DNA of 64,000 bases from Crotophaga sulcirostris (Eukaryota > Chordata > Aves > Cuculiformes > Crotophagidae): assembly GCA_013397455.1 (NCBI GenBank), contig VYZB01000016.1:2629179-2693178 (forward strand). Direction: 5' to 3'. Positions 35,598-48,600 of the stretch are shown here, in pieces; positions within the stretch are counted from its first letter, which is position 1, and each line of letters opens with the position of its first letter. Made by a program: the position numbers and the translations under genes. The notes beneath the pieces are model-generated. The model searched no databases and was not told the DNA's origin. It saw only the letters and a program-made list of their open reading frames with translations.

Positions 35598-38500
35598 CTC
35601 TGAAAGAGAACACAACAGAATATTGGGGACCTGAACAATTTGAAGATTTGTTTTCCTTCATTTTTCTTGACTTTCCAAGAATTTCTAAAACAGTGAAGTT
35701 GTTCAAGAGCCTTAAAGAAAACTCTGTGTCTGAGAAGACTCCTGCTGTGCTTCAGTGGATTAAATTTATCACAATGGTGTCTGCAATTAGTGAAAACAAT
35801 CTAAAATTATTTAATTCTGTAAAACCATCTGATATTTATTTTTCTTTTTAGCAAACTGACCTCTGATCTGTGAAAATCATATGGCACTCCAACACAATAT
35901 AAAATATATGTTGCTTATAGTGTTTATAGTCTTCATTAGACTTTTAAGCACAGTGTGTTAACACAGGCACTTTTTACTTGAATGGATCTTGGAAAGATGA
36001 ATTAAACCTTGTGGGTCATTTCAGCTTTCTGGTTACTGCTCTATCATGTAGTATCTTTGGGATTCAAGGATTTCCTATATCCTCCTTCTGGCAAGGTTTT
36101 ATAAATTGGAGAATCCTTACTCACATCTGCTCATTTCTTTACTGTCATAACAACCCATTTTATATTGAAAATTGTTCTACTCCAAAGCTTAAATATTGTT
36201 TTATACTTTTTATGATTTCTAAATTGCAAGTGAAAACTAAGATTTATGATGCCCTGGAGAGACCACTTGATTTCCGTCCTTCAAAGAGAAATGTTACATT
36301 AAAGACAGTGTTGGTACCCCTGCAGCATATCAGGAATTTATTATGAAATAGAAACTGCACAAGACATAAGAGGTAACAGTGAACATGGGTAATGAACTGA
36401 CATAGTGTATTTATTTTTTGTTTTAATGTGGAATTATGAATATTTATTACAATTGTGGAAACTGCAGTCTGAGCTGCTTTTACCAAAAAGTAACGTTCAA
36501 ACTCACGTCAAGTTCTTAAAGCATTCTGTGTATACTATGTTTCAGGAAATTGCTGAACACTGCTAGGGTGTTCATCAACTGTCTTACAACAGAAAGATTT
36601 GCCTTTTATTTTTACAATGCCTTAATAAATTCCACTTAATAAATGCAGCCCATTTTTTTAGCATCACTGTAAGCAAAAGAAGCAAAGATTTTCAATCCGT
36701 TAATACTGTGTAGTTTAACTTTCTCCAGCAAAGACAGCTGCTTATAAGCATTCTTTGATTAATATGAGAAATCCCTGATAGGAAGCTTTCATCTTTGGTA
36801 TCCATTAAATTACAGGGTCATGTGTCTCATCACATGAGGCTCAAAACTGGTCTTTCAGCACTGCATCTACAGATGGACAGTCAACAGGTGCACAAATAGA
36901 AAATATCAAGGCAAGTGAAAAAAAATGACCAGGTTAGAGCAAATTGGCAAGTGCATCTGAAAAATAACATGTTAAAGAACAAGTCTGCTAGGCATCAGCA
37001 GAACTGCCACAGAGAGAACAAGTGCACACATTCATGTAGCATTTTGGAAAGATTTAACACAGAGCAGGAATCAGGAGCAACTCATAAATGTTGATGAAGA
37101 TAGTCAACAAAACCGGATGTCCGAAGGACAAACTACGTCAGATATACGTAGGAAAAAAACGGACAACGAATTAATAAAATTAGCAATCTTTAAAAAGCAA
37201 CAGCAGTCTAGACTGGTTGAAATCCAGTGTTACAAGAATTAAATAAAGACATAAGATACACAGACATTGTTTTTAATATCGTGGGGAAAAAAAAGATGGG
37301 ACTGTTACTTTGATATGATGGTTTAAAGTCTTATTACACTATTGGCTCTGCTTATGCTAAATTATTTTATTCAACTAAACCTGTATCTGCACTGAATTAT
37401 GAAAAACTTTCTGGAATCTAATAATTGCAACTGAGGTCTATAAAATTTTACACCCCCTGACACAGACTCTTACAACAACTAGAGTGCAGTGTTTATCATC
37501 ACTAAAAAAAAAAAAGATCAATTTGTTATTTGAGATTTTTTTCATACATTTCAGAGATATGTTTAAGTAATGATGGCTCTGACACCTGCATAATGTAGCT
37601 TAATATGATGTGGCCAAATAGCATCAATCTACTAGGATTTTTAACCTGTTATCCCTTTACTATACAGCTATAAAACGTATGATAATTCAACATTTACTAA
37701 GAAATTATTTTCTTACTACCTTTATTTTATTTATTTATTATAAGGTTAGAACTACACCTCTTTCAGATTTAATCATGATGCTGTGGAGATGCTATATGAA
37801 CAGTCTGTTGGTGCCATATGAAGAGATCCTTTAGCCTAAACGAGTCCTGCAAAACTCATGATGATATTTTCTATTTGAAGACTGACTAGGGTCTTTATAT
37901 AAAGGCAGATATGGTCAGTGAATCAGAGCTCAATTTCATAAGTGACCTTAAAATAGAAGACAAAGGATTAGTTATGCTACAGAGAGAATCTAAAGAGTGC
38001 ACCTCTTTTTTTTTAGTCTGGTTTCATCCCAAGTTATCTTTGTAAACCTTGACAAAACAAAGTGATGTTAAAGAATCTCAGCTGTCTTAAAAATAGCAGC
38101 CATGCAAATCCTTCATATAACAAAAAACTGTTCCAAGATAATAGAAAATTGCCTGATTGAGTCTGGTCAAGCAACTTTCACTCCTAAGATGCATTCTTAC
38201 TAAGAGAGGCACTGTGAAAGTCTTATATACTCCACCAGAGTGCAATTTTAAACAACAATTTCTATTATTTGAGAGGGAATTCTGCATGCTGAGTTCCTGG
38301 AGACTCAGGCTAATATTAGTATTTGCTGCAAGTAATTTATTGTGATATTTAATTTCTCAAAAGAAAGCGTTATTTCATCTAACCATCAAAAATTCAAAGG
38401 GCAAATGTAAAGCAGCCAGGCAAGAGTGTCATAGTTTCCCCACATAGTAGTGTATGACTGAAACACAAAAGTATTTTCCCACAAGAAATAACCTGGACAG

Positions 38501-39932
38501 GACCTGGGTCATGGTAATTCCGCTTTTTTTCAAGTGCTAGAAGGAATCCCCTGAAAAACATATATGACCTTAAGATATTCTTACTTGTGTCTCTTCTGAA
38601 AGTCTGCAGTACCTGAAGGGCACAACAAAACCTCCAGAACTCACTGAAGCAAAGATGCAGACTAGCCTTGGAAAATTTAGTGGTTTTGCCACTTGCTGCC
38701 ATTAAAGCAAGTGTTAATATTTTCTTGTTTACAGAATTTAAACTGTTCCGCTGTTTTTGCCTACATGCGTTTTATTTGAGAGTATTTTAAATAGCTATCA
38801 ATTTTTGTTGCATGTTTGCAGAGTTGCCTTTAATTTCACATCATGTTTAAACTCAGATACTCCAGCAAGCATAGGTATTTATTTTGGTTTAGATTATTCA
38901 TACAGTCATTCAGCTGTTTGAGATGATGCTATCTTGTATGACCTTACTGAATCTCATGACTCAATACTGTCTTTAAAGCAGTTACAGGAATTTTCATTTA
39001 GTGAAGAAGTGCAGACTCTATTCCTTTCATTTGACTAAGCTGTTTCCTATTACTTATTGTACTCTCTTGACAGTAATAAATCTCATAATCGTTGCTACAT
39101 TTCAAATCGTCTATTACACTATCTAGATGGAACAGTAAATCAATAATGGATGATATACAAATCTTATCTAATAGCTGGAATGCAGGGGTTTTTTTGCCTT
39201 AAGGTGTCACACTCAGTAATCACAGTAATATTTATTGAAAAAATAGCAAAATCCTATAAAATCAATAGTAAATTGGCATAAATACATGAAGACATTTTCT
39301 TAAGCTCAAAGAACAGAGTTGGGAGAAGAAAAGGTACTGTTATTATTACAGAAGCTTATTTGTGAAAACCTGATTAATTAGTGTGCTTTTTTCACATCCT
39401 TTCTTTCTTACATTTCTTTTGAAGCTCCTACTTCCAAAACCAGATAAAACTGGATTACAGCTTAGTGAAATACTCTAACAATAGATGTTAACATTTGTAA
39501 TTCAATAGATCTGGGTGCTTCACACTTTTGCTTAGAATAAGTTCCTAATGTGGTTATTTCTCATGTATTCATTTTTATGTTCCACTCAAAAAGAAACACT
39601 GCAACTGCACAATAAACTTTGACATTATCATCAACATGACTAGAAAACTAAATATTGGTATAAATACAATAAAAATTAAAAGCTCACTTCTGATTCTGTG
39701 CTTCATGTTATACTTCTTATTCTCATTGGGTAAATAGGAGATTGGTATTTACTAGTAAGACATAATCAAGCCCTAGATTGCTTATTGAAATAGGATAACT
39801 AAGTAAACACACTTTTCACAAGTTCCTATAACTCTAGCTTGAATTTTACCGAAAATTATTGAAAATGTACTAATCTCCTGAGGTTCTGTCGTTAACCTAA
39901 CTTTTAGTAGTAAAATGGGTATCTTTGGTATG
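35598..39932. other. AT-rich unique sequence with a small CpG cluster
   Basis: No gene recognised. A 122-codon frame at 35978-36346 has no motif I know. A cluster of six CpGs lies at 37111-37170. Confidence 0.5.
37111..37170. other. CpG cluster with CRE-like TACGTCA
   Basis: Six CpGs fall within about 60 bases (37114, 37122, 37136, 37147, 37160, 37167) in otherwise CpG-poor DNA. The string CTACGTCAG includes TACGTCA, close to a CREB/ATF site. It could be a short recent insertion or a protected regulatory site; the sequence alone does not decide. Confidence 0.4.
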
Positions 39933-40032
39933 CTTTTTTTTTCCCTTTCCCTTTCCCTTTCCCTTTCCCTTTCCCTTTCCCTTTCCCTTTCCCTTTCCCT
40001 TTCCCTTTCCCTTTCCCTTCCCTTCCCTCTCC
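39933..40032. repeat. (TTTCCC)n polypyrimidine microsatellite
   Basis: One hundred bases are pure pyrimidine on the + strand: a C and a T run, then about 12 perfect CCCTTT units from 39943, then a CCCTTCCCTTCCCTCTCC edge. The minus strand is (GGGAAA)n. It is a simple hexanucleotide repeat, distinct from the telomere repeat TTAGGG. Confidence 0.97.
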
Positions 40033-42529
40033 AAAATAGAGATGTTCAATGATCACTAATGATTTCTGTGTTTGTTATTTTTCTTCAGAAGGAAGTATCT
40101 GATCAATTGATTTTTAAAATAATACACAATCTATTTATTGTACAAAATAAAGAAATATATACCATTTCTGAGAGTTCTAATTTCATTTGATCATTTCCTT
40201 GTTACTTCTCTGAAGACACTATACACTGAAAAAATGTGTGTAAATTACTGTGTATCATAATATATCTAGATAAAGTCTCAGAAGTCTCTTTTCTTTGAAT
40301 AATCTTCTTTAGTTTGTACAGATGAAAGTTGAGTCGTAGCCAGCAAAGGAGGCTTGGAACTCCTAAGTATGCATTTCTGTCCTACAAGCATTACAAAAAG
40401 AGTCTTCTTTTGCAAGTTGTTTACTCCATGATATAATATACCAAATGGCTTGCTGGAAAATTGGACAAATTCCAGTTGAACAGAGACTGTTCAAATTGAT
40501 AGTGACAGCTCATTCCCCAAAAAAATGTTATTTTCAAATGATTGATATGAACTCAAAGGGGTGTGAAGAACTATAGTGTTCATACTGCTCATGAGCTGTT
40601 GACAGTTTGGCAAATCTTTAATGCTGATTAGGAACGAGCCAGGATACTACAGTTGGCATTCCCATTAAGCTTACAGACCACATTGAATTATCTGATTCAC
40701 AGGAACACTCAATATACTAACATATGTCAAAAAGTTCAAAATTGAATTATTTTGTATGGAGTATCTCAATATCTCTAAGGACAGTATTGAGTGATAAAAA
40801 CTTAGTAGGAGAATATTAACTGATATTAATTAAACTGAGCAAATGACCTTGATGATATTCAGTTCTCTAGTGAACCGCAGATATTTTTAGAGAAATATTA
40901 CAATGGGAAAAAAATTGAAAATGGAACTCTAAAAAACTTGTGTACATTGTTCACATTTGATCTGCAAGCAGAGGAGTTGGTACTTGAGAATGCTTTTCCA
41001 GTGTTTATTTATACATTTCATATTTCACCTGTACAAATATTAACGTTATTAGGATTATTTTTTTAAAAGCCCTTTGTCTGACATTCTTTCTCTATGACAG
41101 TGCTGGTACAGGCAACTAAAAGAAAGTGTTCATGTAACTTCTTCAGCAGGCCATTATTTCTCAGTTGGGCTCTGCAAAATGTCAGCATCAGGAAAAGCAG
41201 CACTCACATCCACCCTAAAAAAACGGCTAGGATTTCTGTGGTTGAAGGTCACTGTGATGTATTCCTGTAAGATACCTCCTATTTATTAACAGATCACTAC
41301 TATTATTTCACACACCCCAAAATATGATTACTTTCAATCTACATCTGAATTCCAGGTTCTACCACTCCTAACTGCATACTAGAGAGATTCAAATATATTT
41401 TTTCTAGACGTTAGTTTTTTTCTCAGTCATATACAACAGGAAACACAGAAAAAAGATATTTCCCTAGGCTGAAGAAGCAACCAACAGATAGAAATCAGAC
41501 CTCAGGAGACAGACAACAAGCAAAGACTCTGCCACCAGCTCTTGATAGAGTTCAGGAACAGAATCACCATCTTGTCTTCTTAGATACCAAGTGGTAAAGG
41601 TAGCCGTCTTTTCCTCTGTCAGACCTTCCAAAACAACCCACAAATGTTCTTCGGTATCCAGAGAGACAATGAAAGGATGCTACGCTACAGGGCAGTATGC
41701 TTGCACAGTTTCTGTAGGGAAAAAAAAAATAAAAATGTCTGGTGCAGGAAAATGCAAGGGATGGTGGGTTTCTCCTCTGCTTGAACAGAACAAACCAGTA
41801 TCATACCCATGTTCTGAATGTCCCCATTGCAAAACATGCACTTCACATTTGTCAGTACAGCAAGTTTTCATTTTTTTTAGTTTTGCTTTTGTTACGGAGC
41901 ATGAAACATGGGCTGATCGCTGCGCTGTGAGACAAGGTACAAGCTGAAAATGACCCACAAATACAACGAAAGGGGAAATCATTACACAACAGGAATGCTC
42001 ATTCACAGATCAAGTTCAAGAACTAATATAAAAAGGATAGTAGGCAAGAATGTAACTTGCCCAGATGAAAGTTTTATTTGCATTTTCAGTATCTGTAGAG
42101 CAGTTAGCTCAAACACTCATTGACCTTGGCTGAATTGTATATGTAATACAGTCACTGGAATGAACTGACATGGAGTATTGTTTAACGTACAGTATTGTGT
42201 TTTCCTTTTCAACATTAGCTGTTTTATTGCTTCTCTGAATATTGTATAATTGAATTAATTTAATTTTTTTTGCCGCTGCATACACAATTCACGCACACAA
42301 AATCTTATCTTGGCAGAATTCCTTGACATAATGTCCCTCAGGTAGAATATAAGAATTGTGGTGAAACACAGCAATCCAGGCTCTTATTAGTACTCCTCCA
42401 TATTCCACTACCATAGAGCTTTGAGCATGCAGCAATCTTCTACACCAACACTTACATGTTGTATGAGTAGAACCGACTTTATTAACTTTATTACATTAAG
42501 GCTCAAAGGCTTTTTCTCTTCCACTTCAG
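40033..42529. other. Mostly AT-rich sequence, no gene seen
   Basis: The part at 41450-41960 is less AT-rich and has opposing frames of 118 (+) and 108 (-) codons. Neither has a recognisable domain. The + frame contains an A9 stretch translated as lysines and no ordered zinc-finger spacing. Confidence 0.45.
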
Positions 42530-42649
42530 TCTTAACAGCAGATCCAGCTTTAAAGGATATGTGAACAGCAGCACAGCTTTCATGAATTTTGTGCTACAGT
42601 ATCTTGAAAAGCATCAGGAACAAACTGCTAGGACAGGAGCAAAGAAATG
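42530..42649 (+). other. Candidate internal exon, weak
   Basis: A pyrimidine tract and AG (TTTTTCTCTTCCACTTCAG) end at 42529, and a good donor (AAATG|GTAAGG) follows 42649. The enclosed 120 bases are a multiple of three. One frame is open throughout (codons start at 42531, phase 2 at both ends), reading LNSRSSFKGYVNSSTAFM, then NFVLQYLEKHQEQTARTGA. The other two frames have stops. I do not recognise the peptide. Similar exon-like patterns arise by chance in tens of kilobases, so this is a candidate only. Confidence 0.2.
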
Positions 42650-45600
42650 GTAAGGACAGACTGTTTCTGTTTGGTTCAGTGCCAGCAATAATAAAGTCTG
42701 TCAGAAAGTTATTATAGTAAGCGTTACAAAATCATATAATTTATTCATGAAGTGCTATCACTTTTCCACAAGATGAGATCTACATACTAAAGAAATAGCT
42801 AAAGCCATTCTAAAAATTCTCTTTTCCTTCATTTAATAATTGCCATAATCCCTTTACGACAATGGAAGATAAGTAGTTGTAAAAGTCAGGGTACTCCCCT
42901 GACAATGCCTTCATGTTGCATCTAGCTGTCTAAACAAATGTTTGGATCTTTCAGATTCCACTGAACCTTTGATTTAATAGATGATGTGCATGTGAAAAAA
43001 TTCTGCATCTGTTGTCCACCTACAATTACTAGTTCAACGTATCATTTCACAATGTGTATGGTAGCCCTAAGTCATGTAGTAAACCAAATCTAATATTGAT
43101 GATAGCTGTCATGTACAGCTCAATCATGTTTATGAGAACAAGTTACAAGATGAATTTATATGAGACTTCTTGTGTATACAGAGACTAAATATATACGCAG
43201 TGTACTTTTTCTTTCAGCCTAGTACATCTTTTAAAAAAATATCTTCTAATAAGGTGTACTTATTTTAAAAGAAGTCCAGTTAAATTACACTTTGCACATA
43301 ATATGGAATTTTTTTGGCCTTCAGCAAATTCTTTCATTTTTCTGTAAGACATCATTTTGTAGCTTTTTCAAAACTGAATGAAAACACACATAAGTTGAAA
43401 ATAAACACAGAAGACTACAAGAATGGTTGATAGATAAATATACAACTTCTTTTATTTTTTGCTAAACAGCAACCTGAAACAAAGAGAACTTTTTTGACTG
43501 CCTTGAAGCAAAATCGGTCATAAAAATGTGTCTTTAGTGTTTTGTAATTTTAATCTTTTTCTCTTATTTCCCAGGTAGTGATACTCTTTTACATGATATT
43601 TTGTGCGGAAAAGTCCTCATATAGTATTTTATTGTCTCATTTTTCTTCATCAACATAATTTTGGTGTTGGTGGGAAACTAAATCAAAAAACCCACGTATT
43701 CACAACTTGTTAATGTTTTTCAAGTTCTGCTAAATAGAACACACTAAGAAACTTTGACATAACTTCCCTGCATTAATTGTTTACACGCTGATTTCCATAG
43801 GATAAAAACACCCAACCAAATTTTAAAAAAGAGAAATCTCCCAAATATTTTCCCTTAGTTAATGAGAATGACACTTTAAAGTGTTTATTTACTTTATCAA
43901 ATTTCCTAGTTAGTTTTTTTTTTGTTTGTTTTATCTGGTAGTAAAATTGTATTAAGATGAACAAGATGAACATTTTTTCATTCCTATTGAAAAAATAGTT
44001 GTTTCTTTTCAAGAGAGCGGAAAATAAGGGGGGGGAGTTATATTTATTTGTATGTATTTTCATAGGCATTTTAAAACAGAAAAAGGAAAATTGCTTTCTT
44101 CTGACAAAAAAAGGTTTTGTTGGAGACAACTGTTTGAAGAGAACTGCTTCAACAGAAACTAGTTCTCCCAAGCAGACAGGTTATTTGTATATTTGATTAT
44201 ATATAGTACCTAGTAACATAATATTCTTTTAAATTATCATAAAATATTTGTTTTAATCTGAACGCTTTTTACCCTGCTATTTCATCTAGAATTGTCACAA
44301 CTAAACAGATTAAACACACATTTGTCTAGGAATTTGCAATAAAAGAGCTTATAAATTGTGACTCCCCCAAAAAGGTGTGTTCCTGTCTCAAGAAATATTT
44401 TGAAAATGTAGATCAATTCCATACTAGATAGAATAATAATTTCTTCTTGCAACACGACATGCAATTGCATTGAAAAATATAGAATGATAACCAGCTATAA
44501 GATGATTCTTCTATGATATAGCACATAGCAAAAAGAGGTGTTGCTGGTTTAAGCCAATCTGAAACATTTTCTTTTCATCGTAATTCAGTTATGGATTACC
44601 TTGCTCTTCTTTTAAGCACTACTCCACAGTGGAAGCTCTGTGTAGACTTGAAAATGAAGAGGCATACTGCGACATCCCTGATAGTTCTAGTTACTATTCT
44701 TAATGCTCCTTGCTGTTGCATTTATGTCTTAAACTGTGTCTTTCATAGTTAGACAGATATGGGGGAGACAAACTGGTAACTTTAGGCCAAGATGGTTGCA
44801 TGCAAAATTAAGAATTATTTATGGTAGGCATATTGGTGCTTCGAATTAAAAAAAAAAAGAAAATTGGGGGAGAGATACTTACCTAAATACTTATGGTAAT
44901 AAAAATTGTTATTACATGAGTTTCACAGTTTTTCACTTTTATTTATTTATCGCTAGGATAATGCTGTCCATAAGATCCATCTTCTTTCACCATGGAGAAA
45001 GGCATATTATTTCTAATTTAATGTAGAATGAATGACTTTCTGTTTTCCAGATTTTTCTTCCTTTTAGTTATTTATTTCCCAGGCACAGAGATATTAGATC
45101 AACCAGTAAGAATTTTCTCATAAATATTGTGTGTAAATGATAGCTTGTCATTTTTTTTGAGAAGGGACAGGCCATATATTTGATGATAAAATTTATAAAG
45201 TGCCTGTAAGAGTGCAGGGGTAGCGTGTTCCGACTCCGTGTTAAAGATCCTTATATTGATAAAAAGACAAACTAGGAGGAATTATGAGTGTGCCATCTTC
45301 TTCTGTTGATGCAAAACTCTGGTGATAGAATTTGACCTGGTAGAACACAACCCAAGTTATTCAAATATTATTAAGCTGTTATCATCTGCTAATACTACAG
45401 TATAATTATATAACTAATAAGGCTACAGTCAGCTTTTAACATGGAAACTTCCCCTATAATAAGTTATAATTTTAAATCAAAAAATGGCAAGGAAACATAC
45501 CTGCTGCTCATTACTGATTTGCAAATGACACAACATACAACATCATAAACACAGATATCAGTCTTTTATGGCAATGAAAGGCTGGAAGTCCCTGGGGTTT

Positions 45601-48600
45601 GCCAAAGTTGTGAGAAAAACCAACTGGTAGGAACCGTCACAACACCGCAAGGATACAGTGAAATCATTGAATCTGAAATCTTATCTATTTTAAGACCTAT
45701 GTATTCTCCGACCAAGGAGTTACAGTAATGGAAAGTAAAAACTTTTTATTCTATGCTAAAACAATACTTTCCACCCTTTTGTAGCTTAACATATGCAATT
45801 ATACATCGCTTATAAGATATACATCAGGAAATATACATTAGGAGTTACATTTTAAATTTGTTTACAGACTTTGCTTAACACAATTTGTAGAATGTTTAAG
45901 TAGCACATGTAAAGGCAGATGTACTGAATATTATAGCACAAAGATGATTCAAAACGCTTTTGGAACAAGGTGGTTTGGCATTGCCAAAATAATGAATCTT
46001 GCTTGCCTTGTGCAAAGATTCCCATTAAAATATCTGTTCCATTAAAAATAATGTGCTGTAACAATTCTGCATTACAACACAAGAAGGAGACAGTATGTAT
46101 TGTTCTTAGACACGTCTATTCATCTTTGTCTTTCCTTAGTTACATTTTATATACTAAAAATGAAAGCAAAATAGTATTTCTCTGTTCTGTGGTAAATATT
46201 CAATCTGTACTGTCATCTACTGTGTACAAGCACTGGTAATTTCATGCGTTATTATTTGTAACAGTGTGGTAGCATATCAGTACACAAAGTTTTTCAGTCA
46301 GTAGAACATGCTTAATAAAAAGCACAAAAATGACAAAACACAAAACCAAAATTTTACACAGCTTCCTAGTGCATTAATACTCACTTTTGGAAATATGTCT
46401 CCTGTAAGCATGCTACCAAGGAAAGGTACTGTGTTTCTTATCCTTGACAAACTCTTGACAGGCTTTCTTGAATGGCCATGAAAACACAGGCTTTTGGTAG
46501 ATTTAGGCAGTATAAAACTGAGTTTTGGAGAGATGTTGGTATATGTAGCTGCACTGTCACAACAGCTAACACACAGCTCATATACAGAGGTGAAATGTCA
46601 TTGCTAACATTTTTCTAGTAATATCTGTTCCCAAGTAATCTTTAACAGGAAATCCCAAATGGTGCCACTATTCAAAAAGAGAGATAACATAAGAACTGTT
46701 CGCTGAGATAAGTATTTTATTGCTTATCTGAACATAATTTCATAGTACTTTTAGTCACAATTACAGCTGGGAAGTCAGGAAGCACAAAGATGTGTGCTTG
46801 TATGAATGAATTCCAAAATACATCGACAGGCTGTCTGCATCACAGTACTTGGATTTCAAGGCGACACTGACTAAGCAAGCTGATCGTTGACAGAGGAAAA
46901 GAAAACTAGTGCACTAATTCATTTTCTCTGATAGCAGTCCACGTGAAATGATATACCTATATCAAAAATTCATTCAGGGAATATAAAAAACATTTTAAAA
47001 ACTATTTTTATTCTCTAACGTCCTCTCTTTTGCTCAAAATTTCAGTCTTTAATAGCACATGCAAATAACTGTGTTGAAAAGATAGAGAGTTACTGGGTCT
47101 AGGAAAAATAATTAATATTAAAAATATGAAAATAAGTATACAATAGTTAGGAACTCAAGATGCAGTGAGCTCAGCTATGATGTATAGACTTTTCTGAAAG
47201 GCTTTTCCATCTGTAAAAAAAAGCTCCTTTTTTAACAGAAGCACGCCAGATGGTTTAGCAAAACCAGCATTAGTCAATATGATAGCAGACTGTGTAATCT
47301 ACTGCCTGCAATGCTAATAGTGCCTAGATCTATGAAAAAGGTCTGAATCATTTTTATACAGAAGCTTGGGGGGCCCTGAATTCCAATACAGCAAGGAAAG
47401 AGTAAGAAGTCTTCAGATCAGATTGATAGCGTGCATCATTCTGTTCTATGAACAATAGTGTTCCACTGTACTAAACTCAATGAACCAATTTATGAAATAA
47501 CAAGTTGCAGTGTGAAGGAGCAATTACTAAAACAGTATGCATTAATCACTGATTTAAGAAAACATTTGTGCATATGTAGAGTTTCATTCATAAAGAGCAA
47601 ATCATTGAGGTGGAGTTGGCTGAAAGAAGAAATCAGTATCTTTATTTACATCTGAGTATTCATCTACTCCAGGATGCAGGAACAAAGAGCAAAGAGCACG
47701 TAGGTACAATCCATCAATGCAGTGATATTCAAAAGTCAAATTAAGTACAGTCTTGTTTTAGTAACCCCATAAGATGGCATGATAAAGTTACCTACTAACT
47801 ACCTAATAGTTACTAAATCTGCAATGCCACTCTCCTTACTTTCATCATTCTAACTTCAGGAATGAAAAGAAACAAGAGAGAGAAGGTATAGAGGCCTTCC
47901 ATCACCATTTACAAAGGCTCCTGAACACTGTCATTTGGGATTTGGTTAGTCTGTTATACAACTGTACATTTGTAGCTGTCAGAATGCCTGGGATGGGGAG
48001 GAGTAATAAAGGATAATCCTATTGAATAATTCTGAGTGTGGAAGGCCTATGCATATGAACATACACCTGCTGCTTTTATGAAGGAATCTAACCTGCTTTA
48101 AACATTGCAAATAATGGAATATAACCAAAGCTAAGCTATGCTTTAAAATATTTTACTTCTTTGCAAAGTTCGTAAATCATTGGAAAATATCACAAACATT
48201 AAATACAGCCATAAAACGAAGAATCAAAATTAAACCCCCATGTCTGTTTCTACATATATGGCTTCTATTGAAGTGAATAAGCACTGTACTTATGTAACTG
48301 ATGAGGTAAAAAAGATCATGCATTTTTTTCCTATGCACATTGGTAAATTCTAAGATTTGTGTTCAGTTTAACGTTGAGCTTCACACAACGTTTCAATACC
48401 ATGCTGTAGAGAAATTTTTTGAATCCTGAACATTAAATCAATAGGTCTTCTGTCTTGTTCAAATAATCAAGTTTCCCCTAGGTGAGGCCTATGCTGATGC
48501 TCAGTGTGATAATCATGTTTCTTGTATGATGTGCTATCTAATAATTATTAATACCAGATGTTACAAATACAAAGGAGTTTACTTAATGAAAGAGTTATTC

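Noticed and set aside
35978..36346. 122-codon + strand open frame
   Set aside because: No recognisable motif and it is overlapped by an opposing frame; no supporting signal.
39943..40018. Interstitial telomere repeat
   Set aside because: The unit is CCCTTT, not CCCTAA; it is a plain microsatellite.
41591..42006. Opposing 118- and 108-codon frames, with a cysteine-rich stretch in the + frame
   Set aside because: Cysteine and histidine spacing does not fit a zinc finger, and an A9 run inflates the frame with lysines.
43773..44171. 132-codon minus-strand frame
   Set aside because: Lysine- and phenylalanine-rich translation of A/T runs; no domain.
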